NCBI GenBank assembly: GCA_041940025.1
Contig: JBGTSY010000013.1
Location: 1 to 64,000, forward strand
From: UBA5859 sp041940025
GTDB taxonomy: Bacteria; Pseudomonadota; Gammaproteobacteria; UBA5859
DNA length: 64,000 nucleotides
Direction: 5' to 3'
The notes below the pieces were generated by a model. It was not told the origin of the DNA and did not search any database. It saw only the letters and a program-made list of their open reading frames with translations. The position numbers and the translations under genes were made by a program. Of the stretch, positions 9,019-17,584 are shown in pieces (positions within the stretch are counted from its first letter, which is position 1; each line of letters begins with the position of its first letter).

Positions 9019-9702
9019 ATGAGTATTATCGAACTGCAAGGAGCCAGCAAAATATACAGACAGGGAGAGGTTGAGGTTCGAGCGCTGGACGATGTGGATC
9101 TCACCATTGAGAAGGGCGAATTTAGTACACTCTGTGGTCCTTCCGGCTCGGGCAAAACCACGCTGCTCAATCTAATTGGGGCATTGGACGTTCCCACATC
9201 TGGTGAGATTAAAATTGAAAATCAGGCATTGAGCGAACTCAACAAGACTGCGCTCTCACATTTACGGCGGGATCGCATTGGGTTTGTATTTCAATCGTAT
9301 AATTTGGTTCCCGTACTGAGCGCCTACGAAAACGCAGAGTTTGTACTTGTCCTACAAGGTGTGAAAGAGTCTGAGCGTCGTGAGCGAATCATGTCATTGT
9401 TGAATGAAGTTGGTCTAGGCGAATTAGCGCATAGACGTCCCACTGAACTTTCGGGTGGGCAGCAGCAAAGAGTGGCGATTGTGCGAGCCATTGCCTCTCA
9501 TCCTGCCATTGTGCTTGCCGATGAACCGACTGCGAATTTAGATACTAAAACCGCATCAGACCTATTGGATATGATGCAAGAATTAAATGTCAATCACCAT
9601 ATTACCTTTCTTTTTTCAACTCACGATCAGCGGGTCATGGATCGAGCCAGAAGAGTCATACGTTTAGTGGATGGTCAAATTGAATCTGATGAGAGGCATT
9701 AA
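9019..9702 (+). CDS. ABC transporter ATP-binding protein, LolD/MacB type
   Basis: A 227-residue ATPase of the LolD/MacB/FtsE group. Motifs: Walker A GPSGSGKT (40-47), Q-loop FQSYNLVPVLSAYEN (about 91-105, the NLVPxLSAxEN wording is typical of this group), signature LSGGQQQR (144-151), Walker B with ADEPTANLD (167-175), and the H-loop STHD. It starts 13 bases after the second permease and its end overlaps the next gene, so it is the motor of the two adjacent permeases. The length is normal. Confidence 0.92.
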   Translation: MSIIELQGASKIYRQGEVEVRALDDVDLTIEKGEFSTLCGPSGSGKTTLLNLIGALDVPTSGEIKIENQALSELNKTALSHLRRDRIGFVFQSYNLVPVLSAYENAEFVLVLQGVKESERRERIMSLLNEVGLGELAHRRPTELSGGQQQRVAIVRAIASHPAIVLADEPTANLDTKTASDLLDMMQELNVNHHITFLFSTHDQRVMDRARRVIRLVDGQIESDERH

Positions 9703-10921
9703 ATTCAGTTCAATTCGACTGTTGACTTATTCGGTCACGCTTTATCTTTTTGTTGTGTCCCCTGTACACGCCCTTTCAAACATAGAGAAAAACAACTATC
9801 GATTGGATACACGCCTGCTCGTTCGTGTGTTGGCAGATTATCAAGATTTTCCAGATTCAGACTTAAGTCCTATCGATAATTTTCACGTTGCAACCGGAGT
9901 CATGCGATTTGAATTTCAACACGGTTGGCGGGCACAGTTCTCCAGCTATATAAATGTGTTGGTCTCACAATCTTCAGATCGATTGTCCGGGGTAGGCATA
10001 GGAGATATCAATAGGAGCGGAAAATTTTATCAGGTTTTCAACGACGACAAGAACGGTGCACTTGTATTGGACCAATTCGATTTAACTTATGAGAGTGAAC
10101 AGTTTAGAGTCAGGTTGGGACGACAAGCCATCGGTTTGGCAACGACCTTTTATTTTTCTCCTAACGACTTTTTCGCGCCTTTTGCACCTCAGACATTTTA
10201 CCGTGTTTTTCGAGCAGGCGTAGATGCCGTTAGAGTGACTTGGTTCACAGGAACTTTATCCGAGGTAGAAGGGATTTACGTACTGGGATACGACAGAAAG
10301 TCTCCGGTGAGCAGTGAGTTTGAAAGCCATCCTAGTAGTCAATTGGACTCCATACTAGTTCGCTCGACTCAAGTTATTGGCGCAGCAGAGGTCAATGTGT
10401 TCGTTGCACAGATCCATGATGATCAAGTGCTAGGCGGTGCCATACAAGCAGACTGGCCGCCTTGGTTGGGCTTCCGGCTGGAAGCTCAAGTACGGGACTT
10501 TGACAAGGGTGGGCGTCGAAACGAAATTGCTGTATCAGTGGATCATAGATTTGATATGGGACTCGATGTGCGCGGTGAGTGGTTTTATCACGGTAGCGGT
10601 GCCAACGATGCGCAGGAGTATCAGGTTCCATTGGTTCAAGCTGAAGATTCAGTGAGGCAGCTTGCACGATATTATATGGCCATTGGCAGTAGTTATAATT
10701 TGACACCCTTATGGACAATAGATGGATCTATCATTTTTAACTTAGTAGATCATTCTGAAATCTCTTCATTGCAAGCGCTATATTCCGTTTCTGATGAATC
10801 CGAATTCATTTGTACCCTGTCCATTGCAAGGGGTGAAGAGAGTGATAATCTATTGCAATTGAAAAGCGAATATGGCTTATTACCAAACCAACTTAGTTTC
10901 GAATATCGAATCTACTTTTAA
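9689..10921 (+). CDS. predicted outer-membrane beta-barrel protein, unknown family
   Basis: About 410 residues, with a signal peptide (hydrophobic stretch followed by a probable cleavage near Val-His-Ala) and a body of alternating strand-like segments such as GWRAQFSSYINVLVS and RVRLGRQAIGLATTF. The chain ends in Tyr-Arg-Ile-Tyr-Phe; a terminal phenylalanine preceded by alternating aromatic residues is the usual BAM recognition signal, so an outer-membrane barrel is likely. The chosen ATG overlaps the end of the ATPase gene; an upstream in-frame ATG at 9671 is possible. I do not recognise a specific family. Its position at the end of the START/LolA-like/ABC operon suggests it receives or passes on the same cargo. 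Confidence 0.75.
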   Translation: MRGIKFSSIRLLTYSVTLYLFVVSPVHALSNIEKNNYRLDTRLLVRVLADYQDFPDSDLSPIDNFHVATGVMRFEFQHGWRAQFSSYINVLVSQSSDRLSGVGIGDINRSGKFYQVFNDDKNGALVLDQFDLTYESEQFRVRLGRQAIGLATTFYFSPNDFFAPFAPQTFYRVFRAGVDAVRVTWFTGTLSEVEGIYVLGYDRKSPVSSEFESHPSSQLDSILVRSTQVIGAAEVNVFVAQIHDDQVLGGAIQADWPPWLGFRLEAQVRDFDKGGRRNEIAVSVDHRFDMGLDVRGEWFYHGSGANDAQEYQVPLVQAEDSVRQLARYYMAIGSSYNLTPLWTIDGSIIFNLVDHSEISSLQALYSVSDESEFICTLSIARGEESDNLLQLKSEYGLLPNQLSFEYRIYF

Positions 10922-11083
10922 CAGTGAGAAGTAATGAAATATGATTAGTAGCATAAAGAAAAGAGGGCGATTCGGAATATTAAGCAAGACCTGAGATGTG
11001 AATTAATACAGACCGAGACAAGTCTCCTCCTCTACGTTTCCCTCATAAACAAAAGATTTATAACTTAATCTAAGTGACACACC

Positions 11084-11584
11084 ATGGATTACATAAAGAA
11101 CAGTGAGCATAAACTTCATAGTGCCATGCTTTTGATCGGCTTTGCTAAAGCGAATGAAACTTCTGAAACAAGTGAAGAAGTGCGCCTATATAAACAGAAT
11201 GCATTGGTATTTTTGAAACTGGCCGTACAGGCCTATCTTTTGGAACTGAGTGACCATTACGCCATTCCATTTAGGAGCGAGAGTATTAGCGTTGAAACCT
11301 TAAGCCAGCATTTGCAGGCGCATCGGATCCCTTCACCGGAACTGAAAGAGCTTCTGGCTTTAAAAAGTGATGCCAACAGTTGGCTTGCCAAACTGGAATA
11401 CAGTTATAGAGAATTTTTTTTCAAAAGCTATCCAGAACCTTCAGATCAATCGAATCTTTTAGCATTTAAAAAAATAGCCGCAGGGGAACGGTTACGGGAG
11501 CAGTCTATACAAGAATTGGAGGCTTGGCACCATGCGCTCAAGGATCTCATCGCACGCCAGCGTCAGCAGATCTTGGAATGGTAG
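11084..11584 (+). CDS. conserved hypothetical protein, DUF6586-like
   Basis: A 166-residue soluble, mostly helical protein with no signal peptide. The opening, with a KLHSAMLLIGFAKANE-like helix and then a helix containing Gln-Asn-Ala-Leu, resembles the small DUF6586 family found in Pseudomonas and relatives, but I am not certain of the match. It has no visible catalytic motif. It stands between the envelope cassette and a convergent gene of unknown function. The start ATG lacks a strong ribosome binding site. Confidence 0.6.
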   Translation: MDYIKNSEHKLHSAMLLIGFAKANETSETSEEVRLYKQNALVFLKLAVQAYLLELSDHYAIPFRSESISVETLSQHLQAHRIPSPELKELLALKSDANSWLAKLEYSYREFFFKSYPEPSDQSNLLAFKKIAAGERLREQSIQELEAWHHALKDLIARQRQQILEW

Positions 11585-11642
11585 TGACGTGCACAAACAT
11601 AGGCTGTATAGACTCGAAAATGATTGCGATATCGGTATGGCT

Positions 11643-12371
11643 TTATTTTCTACCGTTCATCATCTGTTGCATCATTTGATTCATTCCTGAGAAGGGATCT
11701 TGTGCGGTTTCACCCTCTGGGAGCTCGAACCTTGAGTCCTCAAGTTTGGTCTCGGTTAAGGAGACTAAGGTCATCTCGTCTCCATAACGTAACAATGCCA
11801 GACCTTTATCTAGATAAGGTTGCATGGAGTCATTCAGAGTAGGAGACGGAGCCATGCCCATGCGATTCATATTCGACTGGGCCATTTTTGCCATCGCTTG
11901 TTGTAATTTCACCAACTTAGAATCTTTGCTCAGCACAATTTCTTCGTTGACCACTTTGCCCGTTTTTGGATCTTCGAAACTAAGTTTGTAGACTTGACCT
12001 TTTATGCCGGCGATGGTTTCAGTTTTTTTTGTTTTTGTGAGGACTTCTTCCGGTTTAGCGAGAGGTTTATCGGCTCGACCTTGCATCTGTTGTTGCATCA
12101 TGTTGTTCAAACCCATGGCTTCAAATTGCTGTCCCATAGCAGAGAGATCAAGCACGGTACCGTTAGTGACCGCATAGGTTTTATCTTTGCGAATCAACAA
12201 GTAAGTTCCTGGCGCCATTTCCATACGCATATGTTGATCGTCGCGATAGTCAATGCGCATTTTCATTCCGCCCTGACGGATGTTCCATACCCCACTGATA
12301 TCAGCCCAAACAGAGGTGGTAGTAAGATAAGATATTAAAAAGATTATCAAAACGCGGTAGATGTGATTCAT
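11643..12371 (-). CDS. exported protein of unknown function, DUF4412-like
   Basis: A 242-residue protein with a signal peptide (hydrophobic stretch about 7-21, probable cleavage after Ala23) and a compact beta-rich domain: ISGVWNIRQGGMKMRIDYRD, then a segment describing a short linear pattern of LLIRKDKTYAV and GIKGQVYKLSF. The C-terminal end is methionine- and glutamine-rich (Met-Met-Gln-Gln repeats). This layout resembles DUF4412 proteins, which are periplasmic and uncharacterised. It is convergent with the 166-residue gene and divergent from ilvD. No function is claimed. Confidence 0.65.
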   Translation of the reverse strand: MNHIYRVLIIFLISYLTTTSVWADISGVWNIRQGGMKMRIDYRDDQHMRMEMAPGTYLLIRKDKTYAVTNGTVLDLSAMGQQFEAMGLNNMMQQQMQGRADKPLAKPEEVLTKTKKTETIAGIKGQVYKLSFEDPKTGKVVNEEIVLSKDSKLVKLQQAMAKMAQSNMNRMGMAPSPTLNDSMQPYLDKGLALLRYGDEMTLVSLTETKLEDSRFELPEGETAQDPFSGMNQMMQQMMNGRK

Positions 12372-12479
12372 TTTTTATGCTCAATTTCCCAATTACTGGT
12401 GTGCCGATAGGGTCAGTTTATAAAGAATGATGTGGGCTGCTTGCCACTCGCTTTTAGTTTAAAATAATTCCGCCTGACG

Positions 12480-12496
12480 GTATGAATTATTCATAC
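12480..12496. promoter_or_regulatory. perfect 17-bp palindrome upstream of ilvD, candidate operator
   Basis: The sequence GTATGAATTATTCATAC is a perfect inverted repeat with 8-base arms around a single central base. It ends 27 bases before the ilvD start codon and lies in the divergent region between the DUF4412-like gene and ilvD. Its place and symmetry fit a dimeric repressor site; the regulator is unknown. Confidence 0.4.
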
Positions 12497-12523
12497 ATTG
12501 TAACTCAGTTGGAATAGGATTTT

Positions 12524-14224
12524 ATGACTCAGAGCAAAAAAGACAAGCAAGCACATCGCCGTTTCTCTTCTGCAGTGGTGGATGGTGTGGAGCGTGCGCC
12601 TAGTCGCGCCATGTTACATGCAGTGGGGTTTGGTGAAGCCGACTTCAATAAATCACAAATAGGCATTGCTTCAACATGGAGTACGCTGACACCTTGTAAT
12701 ATGCATATTGACAAACTCGCTGAGGAGGCTAGGGCGGGTGCGGACGCTGCCGGTGGCAAGGGGTTGATTTTTAGTACTATCACGGTGTCAGATGGGATTT
12801 CCATGGGCACTGAGGGAATGAAATATTCATTGGTTTCTCGTGAGGTCATAGCAGATTCCATCGAAGCAGTCGTGGGTGCGGAAGGTTTTGATGGTGTGGT
12901 GGCTATCGGTGGTTGTGACAAAAATATGCCTGGTTGTCTGATCGGTATCGCTCGCCTGAATCGTCCGGCCGTATTCGTTTATGGCGGTACTATCCGTCCC
13001 GGTCACGCGGGAGGGCGGGATCTGGATGTAATATCGGTGTTTGAAGCGGTGGGGGCCTATTCCAACCAACAGATTTCAGAGTTGGAATTGAAACAGGTAG
13101 AGGCAAACGCCATACCTGGACCCGGCTCATGCGGCGGCATGTATACTGCCAATACAATGGCTTCAGCTATCGAGGCATTGGGCATGAGCTTGCCTAATAG
13201 CTCGGCTCAGAATGCTGAATCTGACGCCAAGAGAGACGATTGTCAGCGGGCCGGTCAAGCAGTAGTGGCGTTGATTCAAAAAAATATCACGCCTAGTGAC
13301 ATTATGACAAAGCAGGCGTTCGAAAACGCCATTACAGTTGTGATCGCGTTGGGAGGCTCTACCAATGCCGTGCTGCATCTGTTGGCAATGGCGGATGCGA
13401 TGGAAGTGGACTTAACTTTGGATGACTTCACACGCATTGGCAAAAAGGTACCGGTATTGGCGGATTTAAAGCCAAGCGGACGATATTTGATGTCAGATCT
13501 GATCGAAATTGGCGGCATTCAGCCGCTGATGAAAACCTTGTTAGATCACGGGCTACTGCACGGGGACTGTTTGACTGTGACAGGCAACAGTCTCGCTGAA
13601 AATCTGGCTTCGGTGGACCCCTATCCTCTGGATCAAGAGATCATTCGAGATGTGAAGGATCCCATCAAACCGGACAGTCACCTGGTGGTGTTGTATGGCA
13701 ATTTGGCCAGTGAGGGGGCAGTGGCAAAAATCACCGGAAAAGAGGGATTGCATTTTACCGGTAGCGCCCGAGTGTTCGCCTCAGAGGAATCTGCACTCGA
13801 AGCCATTTTAGATGGCACCGTGGTAAAAGGTGATGTGATTGTGGTTCGTTATGAAGGGCCCCGTGGTGGTCCAGGAATGCGTGAAATGTTGGCGCCCACT
13901 TCAGCGGTCATGGGTAAAGGACTGGGTAATGATGTTGCTTTGATAACAGATGGACGCTTTTCCGGCGGTAGCCATGGTTTTGTTGTCGGACATATCACAC
14001 CAGAAGCGTACAATGGTGGTTTATTAGCCTTAGTTGAAGAGGGTGATTCCATTACCATCGATGCTGAGAAATGTGAGTTAACCCTGAATGTCTCCGATGA
14101 AGTGCTAGAGGCGCGCCGTGCAGCGTGGCAGCCACCAAGTCCACAATATAAAAAGGGTTTATTAGCGAAATATGCCAAGCTGGTGAGTTCGGCATCGGAG
14201 GGAGCAGTGACCGATAAACTCTAG
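12524..14224 (+). CDS. ilvD: dihydroxy-acid dehydratase
   Basis: A 566-residue IlvD/Edd-family dehydratase that converts 2,3-dihydroxy-3-methyl acids to 2-keto acids, the third common step of isoleucine, valine and leucine synthesis. Iron-sulfur ligands are visible as Cys58 (TPCNMH), Cys131 (GGCDKNMPGC) and Cys203 (GPGSCGGMYTANTM), and the C-terminal DGRFSGGSHG motif is intact. The length matches the shorter, [2Fe-2S]-type branch of the family rather than the roughly 616-residue enterobacterial IlvD. It stands alone behind a perfect palindrome. The branched-chain aminotransferase ilvE is far away at 47.5 kb. Confidence 0.95.
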   Translation: MTQSKKDKQAHRRFSSAVVDGVERAPSRAMLHAVGFGEADFNKSQIGIASTWSTLTPCNMHIDKLAEEARAGADAAGGKGLIFSTITVSDGISMGTEGMKYSLVSREVIADSIEAVVGAEGFDGVVAIGGCDKNMPGCLIGIARLNRPAVFVYGGTIRPGHAGGRDLDVISVFEAVGAYSNQQISELELKQVEANAIPGPGSCGGMYTANTMASAIEALGMSLPNSSAQNAESDAKRDDCQRAGQAVVALIQKNITPSDIMTKQAFENAITVVIALGGSTNAVLHLLAMADAMEVDLTLDDFTRIGKKVPVLADLKPSGRYLMSDLIEIGGIQPLMKTLLDHGLLHGDCLTVTGNSLAENLASVDPYPLDQEIIRDVKDPIKPDSHLVVLYGNLASEGAVAKITGKEGLHFTGSARVFASEESALEAILDGTVVKGDVIVVRYEGPRGGPGMREMLAPTSAVMGKGLGNDVALITDGRFSGGSHGFVVGHITPEAYNGGLLALVEEGDSITIDAEKCELTLNVSDEVLEARRAAWQPPSPQYKKGLLAKYAKLVSSASEGAVTDKL

Positions 14225-14322
14225 AGCAAATTGAATATGTCGAACCGCAGAAACAGAGGGATCCAATCGATGGATGCACGTCACTTAAACGCAGATGCTG
14301 TGCAGGATACAGGCGGGATCTG

Positions 14323-14913
14323 ATGCGGTTCTGTAGCTACTGTGGTGAAGGTGTCAGTTTACGCATCCCGGAAGGTGATAATCGAGAGCGCCATGTCTGT
14401 GGAAATTGTGGTGTGATTCATTACCAGAATCCTAAGATAGTGGCTGGCTGTATACCACGTTGGCAGGACAAAGTACTACTCTGTCGCCGCGCCATTGAGC
14501 CGCGGAAAGGGCTTTGGACTTTACCGGCAGGGTTTATGGAGAATGGCGAGACTACCGAACAGGCTGCGAGGAGAGAAACCCATGAGGAAGCCTGTGCGCA
14601 TGTGGAGGCTCTAAGCTTATACACTTTGTTTAATCTACCGAATATTAATCAGGTGTATATGTTTTTTCGTGCCGAATTGGTTGCACCTGAATATGCATCG
14701 GGTAGTGAATCTTTAGAAGTCGGTCTATTCACGGAGCGGGAGATCCCTTGGAAAGAGTTGGCGTTTCCAGTGGTGCATGAATCATTGAGATTATATTTTA
14801 GTGATCTCAGTAGCGGAACTTTTCACACCTATACAGGTGATATAATTCGGGACAAAGGTAACTGGCTTAAGTTTAGCGTGGAGAATGTGAGAAACTCTAC
14901 CCACACTAAATAA
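14323..14913 (+). CDS. Nudix hydrolase with N-terminal zinc ribbon
   Basis: A 196-residue protein with a small zinc ribbon (Cys4, Cys7, Cys26, Cys29) followed by a Nudix domain. The Nudix box begins at Gly70 and reads GX5EX7RETHEEACA, so the catalytic glutamates are intact but the usual glycine near the end of the box is cysteine (91). Proteins with this arrangement hydrolyse nucleoside diphosphate derivatives such as NADH or ADP-ribose; the substrate here is not determined. The protein is much shorter than NudC. It lies between ilvD and nfuA on the same strand. Confidence 0.85.
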   Translation: MRFCSYCGEGVSLRIPEGDNRERHVCGNCGVIHYQNPKIVAGCIPRWQDKVLLCRRAIEPRKGLWTLPAGFMENGETTEQAARRETHEEACAHVEALSLYTLFNLPNINQVYMFFRAELVAPEYASGSESLEVGLFTEREIPWKELAFPVVHESLRLYFSDLSSGTFHTYTGDIIRDKGNWLKFSVENVRNSTHTK

Positions 14914-14961
14914 AATGAACCAATGTCCAGAGAAATGACGAAAGCTAGAGTGGTATGAATC

Positions 14962-15546
14962 ATGATAGAAATTAAATCTGACGCACTGGAGTATTTGCAG
15001 GACCTACTCAATAAACAGGAGGAGTCTGAAGTCCATCTGCGTATTATGGTGCAGGATGCCAATACAGTCCGAGCAAAGGCTACATTAGCCTTTTGCCCTG
15101 CGGGATCAGAAGAGACCGAAGATATCTGTTTGGAGTTTGATGGTTTTAAAATGTTTGTAGAAAGCGAACATGCGGATCTATTAGAGGGTTCGACCATCGG
15201 GTTTGAACATGAAGGCTTAAGTGGTCAGCTCACTATAAAGACTCCTAACCTAAAGGTACCTGAACCCGATGAGGAGGCTTCTCTAGAGGAGCGAGTGGAG
15301 TATCTACTAGATACTGAGGTGAATCCATCATTAGCTGCGCACGGGGGATTTGTCAGTTTAGTTAAAATCACTCCTGAAAAGAAAGCGGTATTGCAATTTG
15401 GCGGTGGTTGCCAGGGGTGTGGTGCGGTAGATGTCACCTTAAAGCAAGGTATAGAAACCACCCTTCTAGGAAAATTGCCTGAACTCACTGGTGTGCTCGA
15501 TACCACCGATCACTCTCTTGGCGAGAATCCGTACTATAGTCCCTGA
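14962..15546 (+). CDS. nfuA: Fe-S biogenesis protein NfuA
   Basis: A 194-residue iron-sulfur carrier that receives a [4Fe-4S] cluster and delivers it to apo-enzymes, close to the usual length (191 in E. coli). The N-terminal half is a degenerate A-type carrier domain and the C-terminal half is the Nfu domain with the cluster-binding CxxC pair, Cys150 and Cys153, in GGGCQGCGAVDVTLKQ. The iron-sulfur enzyme IlvD is encoded just upstream. The protease gene that follows starts inside the last 56 bases of nfuA in another frame. Confidence 0.95.
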   Translation: MIEIKSDALEYLQDLLNKQEESEVHLRIMVQDANTVRAKATLAFCPAGSEETEDICLEFDGFKMFVESEHADLLEGSTIGFEHEGLSGQLTIKTPNLKVPEPDEEASLEERVEYLLDTEVNPSLAAHGGFVSLVKITPEKKAVLQFGGGCQGCGAVDVTLKQGIETTLLGKLPELTGVLDTTDHSLGENPYYSP

Positions 15547-15976
15547 CAACATTGTAAGCACCACACCCTATTGGCGCGATCCACTATATCTGGTCTGGTT
15601 GCTACTCGGTTGTGGCATTGCTGCACTCGCTAGTCACAACTCGTACTTTTCTCTTGATTTGAATTTTAGTTTCCGCAACCTGTTATTCATCGGTATGATT
15701 TATCCGATATTGGAGGAGATCACTTTTCGCGGATTCTTAACAGATATTTTTTTAAAGCTAAAATTCGCGCGTGATTCATTCAGTGGTATCAGTGGCGCAA
15801 ACTTATTGACCACATTCTGTTTTGCTTTTTTTCACTGGGCCATTCAGCAGAATAGTTTAGCTTTATTGGTGCTGTTTCCATCCCTTTTATACGGATGGAC
15901 GCGAGAACGGTATGATAATTTATATGCGCCAATTATCTTGCATATTTGTTTTAATTTAATGTTAATTGTTTTTTAG
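15491..15976 (+). CDS. mrtJ: glutamic-type intramembrane protease, MrtJ-like (CPBP family)
   Basis: A 161-residue, multi-pass CPBP-family membrane protein. All three catalytic motifs are present: EEITFR with Glu75, Glu76 and Arg80; FxxxH with His115; and HxxxN with His151 and Asn155. It resembles the small MrtJ proteases that process proteins bearing a JDVT-CTERM tail, and exactly such a protein is encoded convergently next door, with the two 3' ends overlapping by 15 bases. The start is uncertain: the GTG used here overlaps nfuA by 56 bases, and no later start with a good ribosome binding site keeps the first membrane helix. Translation may be coupled to nfuA. Confidence 0.8.
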   Translation: MCSIPPITLLARIRTIVPDNIVSTTPYWRDPLYLVWLLLGCGIAALASHNSYFSLDLNFSFRNLLFIGMIYPILEEITFRGFLTDIFLKLKFARDSFSGISGANLLTTFCFAFFHWAIQQNSLALLVLFPSLLYGWTRERYDNLYAPIILHICFNLMLIVF

Positions 15977-17347
15977 TGGCGATTTTCTCCATATATATAA
16001 AAAACTGACTATCAGCATGATCCATAAAGTCGGATCGGTTGCTGATGTCTTTCCGATGGCACAACCGCCACTTTTCTTTTTGCGGCTGCTGCTAGAAGTG
16101 TTTGATGAATCGTCGGAGGCATCGCTGTTGCCTGATCCTGAGGTGTTACCAGAGCCGGTATTGTCCCCCGAGCTATTATTGCCACCTCCGCTGTTGTCAC
16201 TACCGCTTCCTCCGTTTGAACCGCCTCCTTGAGCTTCTGCAACGATAAAGTTAGCCAGGCTGTTGCTGCTGCCTGATGAGGTGGTACAGATCACAGAGTA
16301 ACTGCCATTGCTTAGGTCATTGGCCATCAGTGTGCCTTTAAAGGACTGATTAGTAATGGTCAGGGGATCGGAGAGTTGGACGCCTCCAATCGTGCAGTTG
16401 GTATCATCTAAGATAAAATTTTGTCCTTTGATAGTGAGGCGATTGTCCTGGCCTTCTATAGCAAATTCGGGGATCACACTTTCTACAATTGGGGTGGGTA
16501 CGGCATTAGTGGCGCCGAGGGTGTCGAATGTTGTTTTTCGAATACCTTCAAAGGCACCGCTAGTTGAATCATAGAGGGCGGCAACAATGGTCCAAGTGGC
16601 ATCGCCGTTGCTGGCGGGTGCGTCGAAGCTCCAGATTCTGGATTCAGTGGTGTTAGGTGCCAGGGAAATATCTTGCTGGGATTCAAATTGCACAATATTG
16701 TTATCAGAATCGCGAACAGTCAGCTCCAAATTCACGCTTTGTTCGCTGCTCTGTATTGAGAGCAGATCAATAGTCACTGAAACCTGTTCTAAAGCTGAAT
16801 AAGTACCTTGATTGGTCGCCAGAGCGGTAATGTCCGCAGTGCCGGTATTGGTTCCATCGTCATCAATAATGAGTTGGGCCTGTTGAATATCCGCACACCA
16901 GACGGGATCTAATTCATTGCCGACGTCGACATCAATAGCAATCGTGTTGACAGTCTGCACATCTTGAATGCCCACCTCAAGCAAGGTTGTGTGTACTTTG
17001 CCATCTACGGCTGAAAAATTTTCACCCACCGTCACTCCTAATTCTTGACCATTAAAATTGATTGTATTTTGTTCGTCTGGCCAATCTATATCTCGGGCCT
17101 GGATCACCAAATAGGCAGTGCTGGTGGGCGTTGAGCCGTCTATGGAGAATTCAATAGGGTGTATGGGGCTATTGTTGAAGATGCAGGCATTATTACTGCT
17201 TGCGCCCATATCATTATCAGCTACCGCATTGGCGTTGTTGTCCAGATTGTCTGTGGAGGTCTCTGTGGTGACTGCCTGTACACTATTGAAGCTTAAAAGA
17301 AGCCATAGGAAATAGGGACACAATAATTTTATTTGCTTGAATATCAT
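15962..17347 (-). CDS. secreted protein with JDVT-CTERM sorting tail
   Basis: A 461-residue exported protein. It begins with a signal peptide (cleavage probably after Ala25), continues with beta-rich domains that look immunoglobulin-like, including an IPT/TIG-like stretch around 290-370 (PTPIVESVIPEF...), and then a Gly/Ser/Asn-rich linker of about 55 residues. The tail has Arg-Lys-Lys-Lys, Ser-Gly-Gly, an invariant-type Cys at 429, a DPTLWIMLIVSFLYIW hydrophobic segment and a basic end. This tripartite layout is that of Cys-containing C-terminal sorting signals, and the wording fits JDVT-CTERM. The protease is likely to cut near Cys429 and leave the protein anchored to the cell surface. Its surface role is unknown. 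Confidence 0.8.
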   Translation of the reverse strand: MIFKQIKLLCPYFLWLLLSFNSVQAVTTETSTDNLDNNANAVADNDMGASSNNACIFNNSPIHPIEFSIDGSTPTSTAYLVIQARDIDWPDEQNTINFNGQELGVTVGENFSAVDGKVHTTLLEVGIQDVQTVNTIAIDVDVGNELDPVWCADIQQAQLIIDDDGTNTGTADITALATNQGTYSALEQVSVTIDLLSIQSSEQSVNLELTVRDSDNNIVQFESQQDISLAPNTTESRIWSFDAPASNGDATWTIVAALYDSTSGAFEGIRKTTFDTLGATNAVPTPIVESVIPEFAIEGQDNRLTIKGQNFILDDTNCTIGGVQLSDPLTITNQSFKGTLMANDLSNGSYSVICTTSSGSSNSLANFIVAEAQGGGSNGGSGSDNSGGGNNSSGDNTGSGNTSGSGNSDASDDSSNTSSSSRKKKSGGCAIGKTSATDPTLWIMLIVSFLYIWRKSPLKNN

Positions 17348-17584
17348 AATCTTATGCTTTGTAAAGTTGTACCTAGGGTGGTTTTTGTCTGGTAAATCGA
17401 TGCCGCAGTAGGATATTTATATTTATGGATTATTTATATACCAGTACTCCCTGTGCCACCTAATACGTTTATCGGCAATTTTAGGCATTTCATCGGTTAA
17501 TTCATGGCGGACTAAGAGGATAAAAATCTCATTATAAATTTGATGGGACTTAACGATACATACTTAAGTAGTGTCCCATTGTGA

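Noticed and set aside
15966..16232. 88-codon plus-strand frame opposite the Gly/Ser-rich linker of the JDVT-CTERM protein
   Set aside because: It is the antisense image of a low-complexity coding region, rich in Leu and Pro, with no independent support.
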